The translations under genes were made by a program, and so were the position numbers. Below are positions 15,258 through 26,077 of a stretch of 64,000 nucleotides of DNA, in pieces. Each line of letters starts with the position of its first letter. Position 1 is the stretch's first letter. The stretch is from Cryobacterium roopkundense (lineage in GTDB: Bacteria; Actinomycetota; Actinomycetes; Actinomycetales; Microbacteriaceae), in assembly GCF_014200405.1 (NCBI RefSeq), contig NZ_JACHBQ010000001.1:992001-1056000 (forward strand), in the 5' to 3' direction. Under the pieces are notes generated by a model that saw nothing but the letters and a program-made list of their open reading frames with translations, was not told the origin of the DNA and did not search any database.

Positions 15258-15422
15258 GTGACTTCTCAGCAAAACAATCCCGACGTGGCCGTACTCGGTT
15301 CTCGACTGACCGTGATCGACGAGCAACCCCTCGAGCAGCGGGCTGCCGCCTTCGTGCAACTGCACGACGAGCTGCAGGCCCGCCTTGAGGGCGCCGACCT
15401 GCCTGCCGGAGACGTCGCGTGA
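15258..15422 (+). CDS. Small conserved protein upstream of tlyA
   Basis: 54 residues starting MTSQQNNPDVAVLGSRLTVI, with an acidic amphipathic helix in the second half (EQRAAAFVQLHDELQARLEG). No known function. The stop overlaps the tlyA start by 4 bases (GTGA). A small gene of similar size is known at the same place in Mycobacterium tuberculosis (Rv1693), which supports it being real. It probably is translated from a leaderless mRNA and couples translation into tlyA. Confidence 0.75.
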   Translation: MTSQQNNPDVAVLGSRLTVIDEQPLEQRAAAFVQLHDELQARLEGADLPAGDVA

Positions 15423-16351
15423 GCGGCAACGGTGTGAGCGGCTATCGCTCCAACGAAGAGCGGATGGTGAACATGGGCCAGTCCGCCGCCGACGATGCTC
15501 CCCTCACCGAGGACGAGCTCGCCGAGGCGGCGGAGCACGCGCTCGCGCCACCCGAACTCCTGCGTCTCGACGCCGCCCTCACCGAGCGCGGCCTCGTGCG
15601 TTCGCGCACGGTCGCGGCCAAGCTCATTGCCGGGGGACTCGTGACCGTCGACGGGCAGCCCGTCGTGAAGGCCTCCCATCGGGTGAGCGAGGCCGCCGTG
15701 CTGGCCGTGGCCGCGACCGACCACTACGTGAGTCGGGGCGCCCACAAGCTCATCGCCGCTCTGGACGCCTTTGAGATCCCCGTCGACGGGCGCACCGTGC
15801 TCGACGCCGGCGCCTCCACCGGCGGATTCAGTCAGGTCGTGCTCGAGCGTGGAGCCGCCCAGGTGATCGCCGTCGACGTAGGCCACGGCCAGCTCGCCCC
15901 CTCGCTCGCGAAGGAGCCGCGCCTCACGCTTGTGGAGGGCTTCAACCTGCGCTACTCCACGGCTGCCAAGCTCGAGGCGGAGAGCGGCATCAGCGCACGG
16001 GCCGACCTCGTGGTGGCCGACCTCTCGTTCATCTCGCTCACCACCGTGCTGCCGGCGCTGCTGGCCACCGCCGCGGAGGGCGCCGACTTCGTGCTGCTCA
16101 TCAAACCCCAATTCGAAGTGGGTCGCGGCGGAATCCGCGAAGGCATCGTGCACAACGCCGGACTGCGCTCCGACGCCGTCTCTGGGGTGCTCTGGGCCGG
16201 TTGGGACCTCGGGCTGCGCACGAACGGCCTCGTGGCCTCGCCCATCGCCGGGGCCGCCGGCAACCATGAGTATCTGGTCTGGCTGAGCGCTCGAGTGGGC
16301 TCGAGCCCCACCGAATGGAGCGACCGGATCGAAGCACTCGTGGGAGCCTGA
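15419..16351 (+). CDS. tlyA: TlyA-type rRNA 2'-O-methyltransferase
   Basis: 310 residues. An S4 RNA-binding domain lies at about residues 43-105 (LLRLDAALTERGLVRSRTVA) and an FtsJ-like methyltransferase domain follows, with the SAM-binding motif VLDAGASTGGFSQ at about residues 126-138. TlyA methylates ribose 2'-OH of cytidines in 16S and 23S rRNA and is needed for capreomycin sensitivity in mycobacteria. The protein is about 40 residues longer at the N-terminus than the mycobacterial one; internal ATGs at 15464 and 15473 could be the real start, but the GTG at 15419 gives the usual 4-base overlap with the small gene upstream. Confidence 0.92.
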   Translation: MSGNGVSGYRSNEERMVNMGQSAADDAPLTEDELAEAAEHALAPPELLRLDAALTERGLVRSRTVAAKLIAGGLVTVDGQPVVKASHRVSEAAVLAVAATDHYVSRGAHKLIAALDAFEIPVDGRTVLDAGASTGGFSQVVLERGAAQVIAVDVGHGQLAPSLAKEPRLTLVEGFNLRYSTAAKLEAESGISARADLVVADLSFISLTTVLPALLATAAEGADFVLLIKPQFEVGRGGIREGIVHNAGLRSDAVSGVLWAGWDLGLRTNGLVASPIAGAAGNHEYLVWLSARVGSSPTEWSDRIEALVGA

Positions 16352-17271
16352 TGACCCAGGTGCCACGCCACATCCTCATCGTCGCCCACACGGGGCGCGC
16401 CGACTCGCTCGAGGCGGCCGTCACCGTGGCCGGGCAGCTCATTGCGGCGGGAGCCGCCCCGGTACTCGCACCCGCCGAACGGGACGACGTGCTCGCCGCG
16501 TCACCGGATCTCGCGGGCCACCTGGAGATACTCGGCGACACCGTGCAGCCCGCCGAGCTCGAGCTCGTCATCGTGCTCGGTGGCGACGGCACCATCCTGC
16601 GTGCCGCGGAACTCGTGCGCGGATGCTCCGCCCCCCTTCTCGGTATCAATCTCGGCCACGTGGGGTTCCTCGCCGAAAGTGAACGCGACGACCTGGGAGC
16701 GGCCGTGCGCCGCGCCCTGCACCGCGACTACGTCGTGGAAGAGCGCATGACCCTCAATGTGCGGGTCAAGGTGTACGACGAGGTCGTCTATGAAACCTGG
16801 GCGCTCAACGAAGCCACGGTAGAAAAGGCCAGCCGCGAACGCATGATCGAGGTCGTGATCGAGGTCGACGGCCGCCCACTCTCCAGCTTCGGCTGCGACG
16901 GTGTGGTCATGTCGACCCCCACGGGATCCACCGCCTACGCCTTCTCGGCCGGCGGACCCATCGTGTGGCCCACCCTCGACGCCCTGATGCTTGTGCCGTT
17001 GAGTGCCCACGCGCTCTTCGCCCGACCGCTGGTCGTCGCGCCGGACAGCTCACTCGCGGTGGAGGTGCTGGCCCGCACCGGAGTCTCCGCGGTGCTGTGC
17101 GCCGACGGACGACGTACCTTCAACCTGCCGTCCGGAGCGCGCGTTATCGTGCGACGCTCCGACGTGCCCGTGCGCCTCGCCCGCTTGCACACCGGCTTGT
17201 TCACCGACCGTCTGGTCAACAAATTCAACCTGCCCGTGACGGGGTGGCGCGGCCCCGGCGGTCGTGAGTGA
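16351..17271 (+). CDS. nadK: NAD kinase
   Basis: 306 residues. Phosphorylates NAD to NADP. The diagnostic GGDGT motif lies at about residues 75-80 (IVLGGDGTILRAAEL), followed by NLGHVGFLAE and later the TPTGSTAYAFSAGGPI segment that binds the nucleotide. The ATG at 16351 shares one base with the tlyA stop (TGATG), showing translational coupling. The order tlyA-nadK-recN is typical for actinobacteria. Confidence 0.95.
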   Translation: MTQVPRHILIVAHTGRADSLEAAVTVAGQLIAAGAAPVLAPAERDDVLAASPDLAGHLEILGDTVQPAELELVIVLGGDGTILRAAELVRGCSAPLLGINLGHVGFLAESERDDLGAAVRRALHRDYVVEERMTLNVRVKVYDEVVYETWALNEATVEKASRERMIEVVIEVDGRPLSSFGCDGVVMSTPTGSTAYAFSAGGPIVWPTLDALMLVPLSAHALFARPLVVAPDSSLAVEVLARTGVSAVLCADGRRTFNLPSGARVIVRRSDVPVRLARLHTGLFTDRLVNKFNLPVTGWRGPGGRE

Positions 17272-17280
17272 GGCCCCCGC

Positions 17281-18984
17281 ATGATTGAAGAACTTGTTAT
17301 CCGCGACCTCGGCGTTATTGCCGAAGCGACGCTGCCGTTGGGCCCCGGCTTCACCGCCGTCACCGGCGAAACCGGCGCGGGTAAAACCATGGTCGTCACC
17401 GCCCTCGGCCTGCTGCTTGGCGATCGAGCGGATGCCGGCACTGTGCGCCTGGGCCAGCCGCAAAGTTCCGTGGAGGGCCGCTGGGTGATCGACCCGAACG
17501 GCCTGGTAGCCGAGCGTGTGCGGGAGGCTGGGGGAGACCTTGACGGCCCCGAACTCATCCTCGGCCGAACCGTGTCGTCGGAGGGCCGGAGCCGTGCCGT
17601 CGTAGGAGGGCGCAGCGCCCCCGCTGGGGTGCTGAGCGACCTTCGCAGCGCCCTCGTGGTCGTGCACGGGCAATCCGACCAGGTTCGGCTGCGATCCGCT
17701 GTCGCCCAGCGAGACGCCCTCGACCGTTTCGCCGGCCCAGAGCTCACGGAGGTTCTCGGCCTGTACCAGCACGCTTTCCATCGTTGGCAGGCCAACCAGC
17801 TCGAACTCGACCGGCTCGCCGCCGAACGCGACCTGCGCGAGCGCGAGGCCGACGAGCTGCGCGTTGCGCTCGCTCTGATCGAAACCGTGGCCCCGCAGCC
17901 CGGCGAAGAGACCGAGCTCACCGAACGCGCCGAACGGCTCGGTAACCTCGAAGAACTTCGCCTCGGCGCCGCCCAGGCCAGGGAACTGCTCTCTGCCGAG
18001 GAGAACCCCGACGATGCGCCCGACGTGATCGCACTGCTCGAGGGCGCCCGCCGTGCCCTCGACCGCGTGGCCCTGCACGACCCGGCGCTCCCGCCGCTCA
18101 CCGAAGCCATCGCCAACGCCGGCTTCGTCGTATCCGACATCGCGGCACAACTCTCCACCTACCTGGCCGGCGTCGACGTGGACGGTGCCCGAGAACTCGA
18201 GATCGTGCAGGAACGCCGCGCCGAGCTCGCCGCCCTCGCCCGAAAATACCCGGGCGGCATCGACGAGGCCATCGAGTTTCTCGACACCGGCAGCATCCGC
18301 TTGCTGGAGCTCGACGGCGACTCTGAGCGTATTGACACGCTTGGAGCGGATGCCGCAGCCGACTACGTGCTCGTCACGACGCTCGCCGAGCAGCTCACCG
18401 CGCTGCGTGAGTCTGCCGCGACGTCCCTGGGCGCTCTCGTGACCGCCGAACTCGCCGCCCTAGCAATGCCTGATGCCTCGCTCGTCGTCGAGATCGAAGG
18501 TAGGGACGACGTCACGTCTACCGGGAACGACCTCGTGAAGATTCTGCTGCAGCCGCACGCCGGAGCCGAACCGCGCCCCCTCGGGCGAGGTGCCTCGGGC
18601 GGTGAGCTGTCGCGGGTGATGCTCGCGATCGAGGTCGTCATCAACGCGACCGACCCTGTTCCCACCTTCGTGTTCGACGAGGTGGATGCCGGAGTGGGAG
18701 GCGCGGCCGCGATCGAGATCGGGCGACGCCTCGCGCGCCTCGCCGAAACCGCGCAGGTGATCGTGGTGACCCACCTCGCCCAGGTGGCAGCGTTCGCGGG
18801 CAACCACCTCAGCGTCGTGAAAGACAGCGACGGCTCGGTGACAGCATCGAGCGTGCGACAACTGATTGGCGACGATCGAGCGGCCGAGATGGCTCGGCTG
18901 CTCTCCGGTTTGCCGGACTCGAAGAGCGGACTCGAGCACGCCCGTGAGCTGATGGCCCTCGCGCAGCGCGTCGAAATCTGCTGA
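17281..18984 (+). CDS. recN: DNA repair protein RecN
   Basis: 567 residues, full length. SMC-like ATPase that acts in double-strand break repair. Walker A is GETGAGKT at about residues 30-37; the middle is coiled coil (about 160-400) rich in Leu, Glu, Arg and Ala; the ABC signature [12 protein letters not shown] is near residue 440 and Walker [10 protein letters not shown] near 462-470, followed by the VTHLAQVAA switch. It starts 9 bases after nadK. The gene ends at the -10 box of pyrG. Confidence 0.95.
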   Translation: MIEELVIRDLGVIAEATLPLGPGFTAVTGETGAGKTMVVTALGLLLGDRADAGTVRLGQPQSSVEGRWVIDPNGLVAERVREAGGDLDGPELILGRTVSSEGRSRAVVGGRSAPAGVLSDLRSALVVVHGQSDQVRLRSAVAQRDALDRFAGPELTEVLGLYQHAFHRWQANQLELDRLAAERDLREREADELRVALALIETVAPQPGEETELTERAERLGNLEELRLGAAQARELLSAEENPDDAPDVIALLEGARRALDRVALHDPALPPLTEAIANAGFVVSDIAAQLSTYLAGVDVDGARELEIVQERRAELAALARKYPGGIDEAIEFLDTGSIRLLELDGDSERIDTLGADAAADYVLVTTLAEQLTALRESAATSLGALVTAELAALAMPDASLVVEIEGRDDVTSTGNDLVKILLQPHAGAEPRPLGRGASGGELSRVMLAIEVVINATDPVPTFVFDEVDAGVGGAAAIEIGRRLARLAETAQVIVVTHLAQVAAFAGNHLSVVKDSDGSVTASSVRQLIGDDRAAEMARLLSGLPDSKSGLEHARELMALAQRVEIC

Positions 18985-18990
18985 TAGCAT
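18985..18990 (+). promoter_or_regulatory. -10 box for a leaderless pyrG mRNA
   Basis: TAGCAT directly after the recN stop region, eight bases before the GTG at 18999. The lack of a ribosome site and the spacing support a leaderless start. Confidence 0.45.
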
Positions 18991-18998
18991 TGAAGCCC

Positions 18999-20709
<1,711 letters not shown>

Positions 20710-20717
<8 letters not shown>

Positions 20718-20895
20718 CCTCTCGGCCAGCCTCCTCGCCATCCCGCACTTCAGTTCAGTGCCGGACTATTCGCGCCACGACACGGCGCGCCAGGCGGGCG
20801 CGGCTGCTGCGGCAGCCGCGCGGGCGGAAGCCCGCCAGAATGCGGCCCTGTCGGCCGTGCCCGCGTCAGACCCGACCAGGGGGGCTCAGTCGTGA
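20710..20895 (+). CDS. Small Ala-rich protein between pyrG and the nudix gene
   Basis: 61 residues; the second half is an Ala/Arg/Glu-rich helix ([18 protein letters not shown]). Its ATG overlaps the last codons of pyrG by 8 bases and its stop overlaps the next gene by 4 bases (GTGA), so it fits exactly into the operon. No family recognised. The packing is the main argument that it is a real gene; low sequence complexity argues for caution. Confidence 0.5.
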
Positions 20896-21533
20896 CCGGT
20901 GCCGAGCCGCTGAAGGACGACACCGCTCTCGTGAACGTGACGAGGTCCGAGGTCGTCTTCGCGGGCTCGGTGTGGAGCATCCGCCGGGACGAGTTCGAGT
21001 ACAACGGCTCGACCATCGCGCGTGAGCTGATGGACCACACCGGCGCCGTCGTGGTGCTTGCCCTTGACGAACAAGACCGCGTACTGCTCATCAAGCAGTA
21101 CCGGCACCCCGTACGCATGCGCGAGTGGGAGCTGCCTGCAGGCCTGCTCGACATCAGCGGGGAAGACGCGCTCGTGGGGGCCCAGCGCGAGCTCGCCGAA
21201 GAGGCCGATGTAGTGGCCACCGAGTGGAATGTACTCAGCGACTTCTACACGTCGCCCGGCGGCAGCAGCGAGGCGATTCGCATCTACCTCGCCCGCGGTA
21301 TCTCGGCCAGCGCCGAAGTCTTCGCGCGAACGGAGGAGGAAGCCGACATCGAGATTCGCTGGGTTGTCCTTGACGAGATCGTCGACGCCGTGCTCGCACG
21401 ACGGGTGCAGAACCCCTCGCTCATCGTCGGCGTGCTTGCCGCGCAGGTGTCTCGCTCCCGTGGGTGGAGCACACTGGCGCCCGCTGATTCGCCGTGGCCC
21501 GGGCATCCGCTTAACTGGACTCACACCGAATGA
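20892..21533 (+). CDS. NUDIX hydrolase, ADP-ribose pyrophosphatase type
   Basis: 213 residues. The nudix helix is visible as [18 protein letters not shown] at about residues 91-108, with the REL-x-EE metal-binding glutamates. The preceding [11 protein letters not shown] and WELPAG segments are typical of ADP-ribose pyrophosphatases, which split ADP-ribose to AMP and ribose 5-phosphate. Positioned between pyrG and xerD as in Mycobacterium tuberculosis (Rv1700). The start overlaps the small upstream gene by 4 bases and the stop overlaps xerD by 4 bases. Confidence 0.9.
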   Translation: MTGAEPLKDDTALVNVTRSEVVFAGSVWSIRRDEFEYNGSTIARELMDHTGAVVVLALDEQDRVLLIKQYRHPVRMREWELPAGLLDISGEDALVGAQRELAEEADVVATEWNVLSDFYTSPGGSSEAIRIYLARGISASAEVFARTEEEADIEIRWVVLDEIVDAVLARRVQNPSLIVGVLAAQVSRSRGWSTLAPADSPWPGHPLNWTHTE

Positions 21534-22468
21534 GCGCGCCGATCGAGGCTGCCCTGGATTCGTACCTTCGGCATGTCTCGATCGAACGCGGCCTTGCCGC
21601 GAACACGGTGGCCGCGTACCGCCGCGACCTCACGCTCTACGCCGGGTGGTTGCAGGGTGCGCCGCCGCCCGCCGAGCCGGTGGCCGGGCTGCGTCAGATC
21701 ACCGCGGCACACATTTCGGCTTTTGTGCGCTACCTCTCTTGCCGGGAGGAGTCGCCGCTGACTGCGGCTTCGATCGCACGCGTGCTCTCGACCGTGCGCG
21801 GATTTCACCGCTTTCTGCTCGAGGAGGCCCTCGTCGATGTCGACGTTGCCCGCGAGACTAAGCCCCCCAAGTTGGCCATGCGGTTGCCCAAGGCAATCTC
21901 GATCGAACAGGTCGCGGCGCTGCTGGCGGCAACGGATGGCGACGACCTGCTGCAGCTGCGCGACAAGGCGCTCCTCGAGCTGCTCTACGCGACCGGTGCG
22001 CGCGTCTCGGAGGTCGTCAGTCTCAACGTCGACGACGTTCTCGCCGAGGTGCTCGACGAGGAGGTCGTGCGGCTCACCGGCAAGGGCGACAAGCAACGCA
22101 TCGTTCCGGTGGGCAGCTACGCCCGGTCCGCGATCAATGCATACCTCGTGCGGGCGCGCCCGCTGCTCTCGGCGCGCGGCGCGGCCACGCCAGCGCTGTT
22201 CCTCGGGGTGCGCGGTCAGCGGGTGAGCCGGCAGAACGCCTGGCTCATCATTCGCGCGGCGGCCGAACGCGCGGGCCTTTCCGTGGCGGTCTCGCCGCAC
22301 ACTCTGCGGCATTCCTTTGCCACGCACCTGCTCGCCGGGGGAGCAGACGTGCGCGTGGTTCAGGAGCTGCTCGGGCACTCGTCTGTCGCCACCACGCAGA
22401 TCTACACCCTCGTCACCGTTGACACTCTCCGGGACATGTACACCACCGCCCATCCCCGCGCGCGCTGA
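21530..22468 (+). CDS. xerD: Tyrosine recombinase XerD
   Basis: 312 residues. Resolves chromosome dimers at dif together with XerC. An N-terminal SAM-like core-binding domain (about residues 1-90) precedes the catalytic domain. The full catalytic set is seen: R in ATGARVSE, K in GKGDKQR, HxxR in [12 protein letters not shown] in LGHSS and the nucleophile Y in TTQIYTLV. It serves as an intact reference for the two degenerate recombinase-like proteins at 34176-36171. The ATG overlaps the nudix stop (ATGA). Confidence 0.92.
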   Translation: MSAPIEAALDSYLRHVSIERGLAANTVAAYRRDLTLYAGWLQGAPPPAEPVAGLRQITAAHISAFVRYLSCREESPLTAASIARVLSTVRGFHRFLLEEALVDVDVARETKPPKLAMRLPKAISIEQVAALLAATDGDDLLQLRDKALLELLYATGARVSEVVSLNVDDVLAEVLDEEVVRLTGKGDKQRIVPVGSYARSAINAYLVRARPLLSARGAATPALFLGVRGQRVSRQNAWLIIRAAAERAGLSVAVSPHTLRHSFATHLLAGGADVRVVQELLGHSSVATTQIYTLVTVDTLRDMYTTAHPRAR

Positions 22469-22542
22469 GCGGCATCCTCTTTCGTTTCGTTCCGACTCGC
22501 GTCGCGGGGCAGCTCGTGGGGCGCTCTTGCAGCGTGACCCGA

Positions 22543-22548
22543 TACCGT
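22543..22548 (+). promoter_or_regulatory. -10 box before a small membrane-protein gene
   Basis: TACCGT followed by seven bases and the ATG at 22556; same leaderless-type layout as for tyrS and pyrG. Confidence 0.4.
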
Positions 22549-22555
22549 TAGAGTC

Positions 22556-22780
22556 ATGGCTTCCGAGAAACCGACCCGCGACAACCGTAAGACCTTCGCC
22601 CTCATGTGGCTGATCGGAGCTGTCGCGCTTGCCCTCTCGAGCGTTGTGCTGTTCCTCGGCGCCTTCGATCTGTACACGGTTGTCACCGCCAGTGCTGCCG
22701 CATTTGCGGGCGTGCTGTGCCTGACCCGTGCGTTCTCCAACATGCGTGCACCCGAAAAAGCCGAGAAGACCTCGGAGTAG
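22556..22780 (+). CDS. Small two-span membrane protein
   Basis: 74 residues. A charged N-terminus (EKPTRDNRKTF) is followed by two hydrophobic spans at about residues 15-36 and 41-59, and a charged C-terminus. No family recognised. It stands alone between xerD and parA with its own -10 box; codon use is like the neighbours. Confidence 0.7.
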   Translation: MASEKPTRDNRKTFALMWLIGAVALALSSVVLFLGAFDLYTVVTASAAAFAGVLCLTRAFSNMRAPEKAEKTSE

Positions 22781-22840
22781 TATTCGGCAGCGGATGGTGC
22801 GCAATCGGCACGGCGAGCAACAGCGGGACGATCCAATCGC

Positions 22841-22846
22841 TACACT
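22841..22846 (+). promoter_or_regulatory. -10 box of the parA-scpAB transcript
   Basis: TACACT, then seven bases, then a GTG at 22854 that opens a 12-codon frame overlapping the parA start. The transcript would begin at or near 22854. Confidence 0.45.
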
Positions 22847-22853
22847 CGACAAG

Positions 22854-22892
22854 GTGACAAAGGACGAAATCGAGGACATCAGTGGCGCGTAG
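22854..22892 (+). CDS. Putative 12-residue leader peptide before parA
   Basis: GTG at 22854 reads MTKDEIEDISGA and stops at TAG 22890-22892, 11 bases inside parA in another frame. The GTG sits 8 bases after a TACACT box, the layout of leaderless starts here. The parA ribosome site (GAGGA at 22872-22876) lies within this short frame. It could couple parA translation to initiation at the leader. Alternatively these bases are simply the 5' untranslated region. Confidence 0.3.
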   Translation: MTKDEIEDISGA

Positions 22893-23769
22893 GCAGGGTG
22901 ACCGGACACCTCTACCCGGTTTTGAAGAGAATCCAGTTGGTCCCACCGGACGTGAGAAGCAGGATTTTGCCGACCCCGAGCCACTGAAGAGCCACGGTCC
23001 GGCGCGCATCATCTCCCTCTGCAACCAGAAGGGCGGCGTTGGCAAGACCACGACGACCATCAACCTGGGTGCAGCCCTCGCAAGCTACGGCCGCCGCGTT
23101 CTTGCCATCGACTTCGACCCGCAGGGCGCCTTGTCGGCCGGCCTCGGCGTACCCACACACGACGTCACCACCATCTATGACCTGCTGCTCAGCGGCAAGG
23201 TCGACCCCAGAGACGCGATCCAGCAGACATCCGTGCCGGGCCTCGACGTGATCCCGGCGAATATCGACCTTTCCGCCGCGGAGGTTCACCTCGTGAACGA
23301 GGTCGCCCGGGAGCAGATCCTCAGCCGGGTGCTGCGTAAGATCGCGCCCGACTACGACGTCATCCTCATCGACTGCCAGCCCTCCCTCGGCATCCTCACC
23401 GTGAACGCACTCACCGCGAGCCACGGCGTGCTTATCCCGCTTGAGTGCGAGTTCTTTGCTCTCCGCGGCGTCGCCCTGCTGATCGAAACCATCGACAAGG
23501 TGCGCGATCGGCTCAACCCGGCCATCGAACTCGACGGCATCCTCGCCACCATGTACGACTCACGCACGCTGCATTCCCGCGAGGTACTCGAGCGGGTCGT
23601 CGACGCTTTCGGTGACCGCGTGCTTGACACAGTCGTGGGCCGCACCGTCAAATTCCCCGACGCGAGTGTCGCCGGAATCCCCATCACCGAGTTCGCCCCA
23701 GAGCACGCGGCCGCCAAGGCTTACCTCTCGGTGGCCCGGGAACTGATCCAGCGTGGCGCAGTCGCCTAG
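22882..23769 (+). CDS. ParA/Soj-family ATPase linked to ScpAB
   Basis: 295 residues. The deviant Walker A motif KGGVGKTTTT lies at about residues 48-57, followed by the DFDPQGALS Walker A' aspartate and IDCQPSLGIL Walker B. These ATPases position DNA or protein cargo. There is no parB beside it; instead scpA and scpB follow, as in other actinobacteria (Rv1708-Rv1710), pointing to a role with the condensin complex. The GTG at 22882 has a GAGGA ribosome site five bases upstream. Confidence 0.9.
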   Translation: MARRQGDRTPLPGFEENPVGPTGREKQDFADPEPLKSHGPARIISLCNQKGGVGKTTTTINLGAALASYGRRVLAIDFDPQGALSAGLGVPTHDVTTIYDLLLSGKVDPRDAIQQTSVPGLDVIPANIDLSAAEVHLVNEVAREQILSRVLRKIAPDYDVILIDCQPSLGILTVNALTASHGVLIPLECEFFALRGVALLIETIDKVRDRLNPAIELDGILATMYDSRTLHSREVLERVVDAFGDRVLDTVVGRTVKFPDASVAGIPITEFAPEHAAAKAYLSVARELIQRGAVA

Positions 23770-24562
23770 CGCGGCCGAGAAGCCCGCATTTTCGGTCGCC
23801 CTCGGCAACTACGAGGGCCCGTTTGATCTGCTGCTCAACCTGATCTCGCGCCACGAACTCGACATCACCGAGATCTCGCTGAGCCAGGTCACCGACGAAT
23901 TCATCGGGTACCTGCGGGGCCTCGACGGCCCCGACGAGCTCGACCAGGCTACCGAGTTTCTCGTCGTGGCCGCAACGCTGCTCGACCTCAAGGTGGCCGG
24001 GCTGCTGCCGCAGGGCGAACTCGTCGATGCCGAAGACGTGGCCCTGCTTGAGGCCCGTGACCTGTTGTTCGCGCGTCTCCTGCAGTACCGCGCCTTCAAA
24101 GAGGCGTCGCGTTGGTTCGGAGACCATTTGGAGACCGAGTCCGCCCGACACGTGCGGTCGGTGCGGCTCGAAGAGAAGTACCGCCAGCAGACTCCCGAGC
24201 TCGTGTGGACGCTGTCCCTGCAGGACTTCGGCGCCCTCGCTGCCTTGGCCCTCGTGCCTCGGGAGATCCCCACAGTGGGCCTGGACCACCTGCACGCGCC
24301 GCTCGTGAGCATCCGTGAACAGGCCGCCTACATCGTGGCGATGCTGAAGCCGGGGGAGCCGCTCTCCTTTCGCCAGCTCATCGTGGGCGCCAACGAGAAG
24401 GGCGTCGTGATCGCCCGCTTCCTCGCCGTGCTCGAGCTCTACCGCTATGGGGCCCTCTCGTTCGACCAGCTTGAACCGCTCGGCGAGCTCACACTGCGCT
24501 GGAGCGCCGAAACGTGGACCGAAGAGAACCTCGCCAATCTGGGAGCCGACTATGACAATTGA
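23753..24562 (+). CDS. scpA: Segregation and condensation protein A
   Basis: 269 residues. Kleisin subunit that bridges the SMC heads in the bacterial condensin. The N-terminal signature FSVALGNYEGPFDLLLNLI (about residues 13-31) and the C-terminal winged-helix part (GVVIARFLAVLELYRYGALS) match the family. The GTG at 23753 lies inside the end of parA, a 17-base overlap. It overlaps scpB by 11 bases. Confidence 0.93.
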   Translation: MAQSPSAAEKPAFSVALGNYEGPFDLLLNLISRHELDITEISLSQVTDEFIGYLRGLDGPDELDQATEFLVVAATLLDLKVAGLLPQGELVDAEDVALLEARDLLFARLLQYRAFKEASRWFGDHLETESARHVRSVRLEEKYRQQTPELVWTLSLQDFGALAALALVPREIPTVGLDHLHAPLVSIREQAAYIVAMLKPGEPLSFRQLIVGANEKGVVIARFLAVLELYRYGALSFDQLEPLGELTLRWSAETWTEENLANLGADYDN

Positions 24563-25202
24563 GACGCAGACCGACACTCGCACGGCGGATGCAGCGGTGC
24601 CCGCCGATGAGAGGCTCGCAGCCCACGAACTCACCCCTCCCGACGCCGTCGCGTTCGCCCTCGACCGGGAACTCGAGGCTATCTTCATGGTCGCCGACGA
24701 ACCGCAGAGCATCGTGCACCTCGCCACGGCGGTGAGCCAGCCGATCCCGAACGTGAGCGCATCCGTTGCCCGTCTCGTGGCCGACTTCGACGGCCTCGCC
24801 GGCACGATACGCCGCGGCTTCGAACTGCGCGAGGTGGCTGGCGGCTGGCGCATATACGTGCGCGCCTCCCACGACACTCTCGTGAGTGAGTTCGTGCTCA
24901 CGCAGAACCCGAGCCGCCTGTCGCAGGCCGCTCTCGAAACTCTCGCCGTGATCGCGTACAAGCAGCCCATCGGCCGCGGCGCGGTCGCGAGCATTCGTGC
25001 GGTCAACGTCGACTCCGTCGTGCGTACCCTGCTCGGTCGCGGCCTCATCACCGAGGCCTTCACCGACTCCGAAACCGGCGCCATCAATTACGCCACCACA
25101 GACTTGCTGCTGACGCAGCTCGGAATCAACTCGCTCGACGAGTTACCCCACATATCGCCGTTGCTCGACGACGGCTCCGACGGATTCGAGGATCTGCGAT
25201 GA
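24552..25202 (+). CDS. scpB: Segregation and condensation protein B
   Basis: 216 residues from the ATG at 24552. Forms a dimer of winged-helix domains that binds ScpA. Conserved segments include LEAIFMVADEPQS, the SRLSQAALETLAVIAYKQP stretch and the RGLITEAF region. The frame is open upstream inside scpA, but the ATG at 24552 gives the expected short overlap. Its stop overlaps the pseudouridine synthase start by 4 bases. Confidence 0.93.
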   Translation: MTIETQTDTRTADAAVPADERLAAHELTPPDAVAFALDRELEAIFMVADEPQSIVHLATAVSQPIPNVSASVARLVADFDGLAGTIRRGFELREVAGGWRIYVRASHDTLVSEFVLTQNPSRLSQAALETLAVIAYKQPIGRGAVASIRAVNVDSVVRTLLGRGLITEAFTDSETGAINYATTDLLLTQLGINSLDELPHISPLLDDGSDGFEDLR

Positions 25203-26077
25203 CCGACAACCACTTTGAGTTCACGAACAATCCCGACGCGGGCACGAACCCCGAGGCTGCGGCCGACGGCGTGCGCCTGCAGAAGGTTCTCGCGGCCGCG
25301 GGCGTGGCGAGCCGCCGCGTCTCCGAAGACCTGATCACCTCCGGCCGCGTGCGAGTGAACGGCAAGGTCGTCACCGAGCTCGGCCGGCGTGTGCACCCCG
25401 ACACCGACCAGGTGGCCGTGGACAACGTGGCCGTGCAGCTCGACACCACGCGCCGTTACATCATGCTGAACAAGCCCGTAGGCGTGGTCTCGTCCATGAT
25501 GGACGAGAACGGCCGCCCCGACCTGCGCGAGTTCACCGACCAGTTCGAGGAACGCCTCTTCAACGTGGGCCGCCTGGACGCCCAGACCAGCGGGCTGCTC
25601 ATCCTCACCAACGACGGAGACATGGCGCACGTGCTCGCGCACCCGTCGTTCGGCGTGATGAAGACCTACATCGCCAAGGTGGAGGGCCGCGTCTCCCCGC
25701 AGACCATCGGCCAGCTGCAGTCCGGTATCGAGCTCGAAGACGGTGCGATCAAGGCCGACAAGGCGCGTATCCTCACGAGCCCTCCCGGTGACGGCTTCAG
25801 TATGGTGGAGGTCACGCTGCACTCCGGGCGCAACCGCATCGTGCGACGGATGCTCGAGGCCGTCGGCCACCCCGTCGTGGACCTGGTGCGTCGCCAGTTC
25901 GGCCCGCTGCACCTCGGCACGCTCCGCCAGGGCGCCCTGCGCGAACTCACCCGCGAGGAGCTCGGCCAGCTGCTCACCGTCTCGCGCCAGGCACCGAGCA
26001 AGCGCCCGCAGGCCGACGCGCCCGCCGACGAGCGGGACGAGCGTCATGACGACCGCGACGACCGCGACCGGCGCTAA
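25199..26077 (+). CDS. Pseudouridine synthase, RluB/RsuA family
   Basis: 292 residues. An S4 domain (about residues 24-85, LQKVLAAAGVASRRVSEDLI) precedes the catalytic domain with GRLDAQTSGLLILTNDG at about residues 122-138, which holds the catalytic aspartate. Converts uridine to pseudouridine in 23S or 16S rRNA; RluB-type is more likely from length, but the target base cannot be read from sequence. The tail is Arg/Asp-rich and probably disordered. ATGA overlap with scpB; the next gene overlaps by one base. Confidence 0.9.
   Translation: MTDNHFEFTNNPDAGTNPEAAADGVRLQKVLAAAGVASRRVSEDLITSGRVRVNGKVVTELGRRVHPDTDQVAVDNVAVQLDTTRRYIMLNKPVGVVSSMMDENGRPDLREFTDQFEERLFNVGRLDAQTSGLLILTNDGDMAHVLAHPSFGVMKTYIAKVEGRVSPQTIGQLQSGIELEDGAIKADKARILTSPPGDGFSMVEVTLHSGRNRIVRRMLEAVGHPVVDLVRRQFGPLHLGTLRQGALRELTREELGQLLTVSRQAPSKRPQADAPADERDERHDDRDDRDRR

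Noticed and set aside
13644..15365. Minus-strand open frame of 573 codons
   Set aside because: It is the shadow of the HAD phosphatase and the end of the repeat-protein gene; its product is His/Arg-rich and unlike any family.
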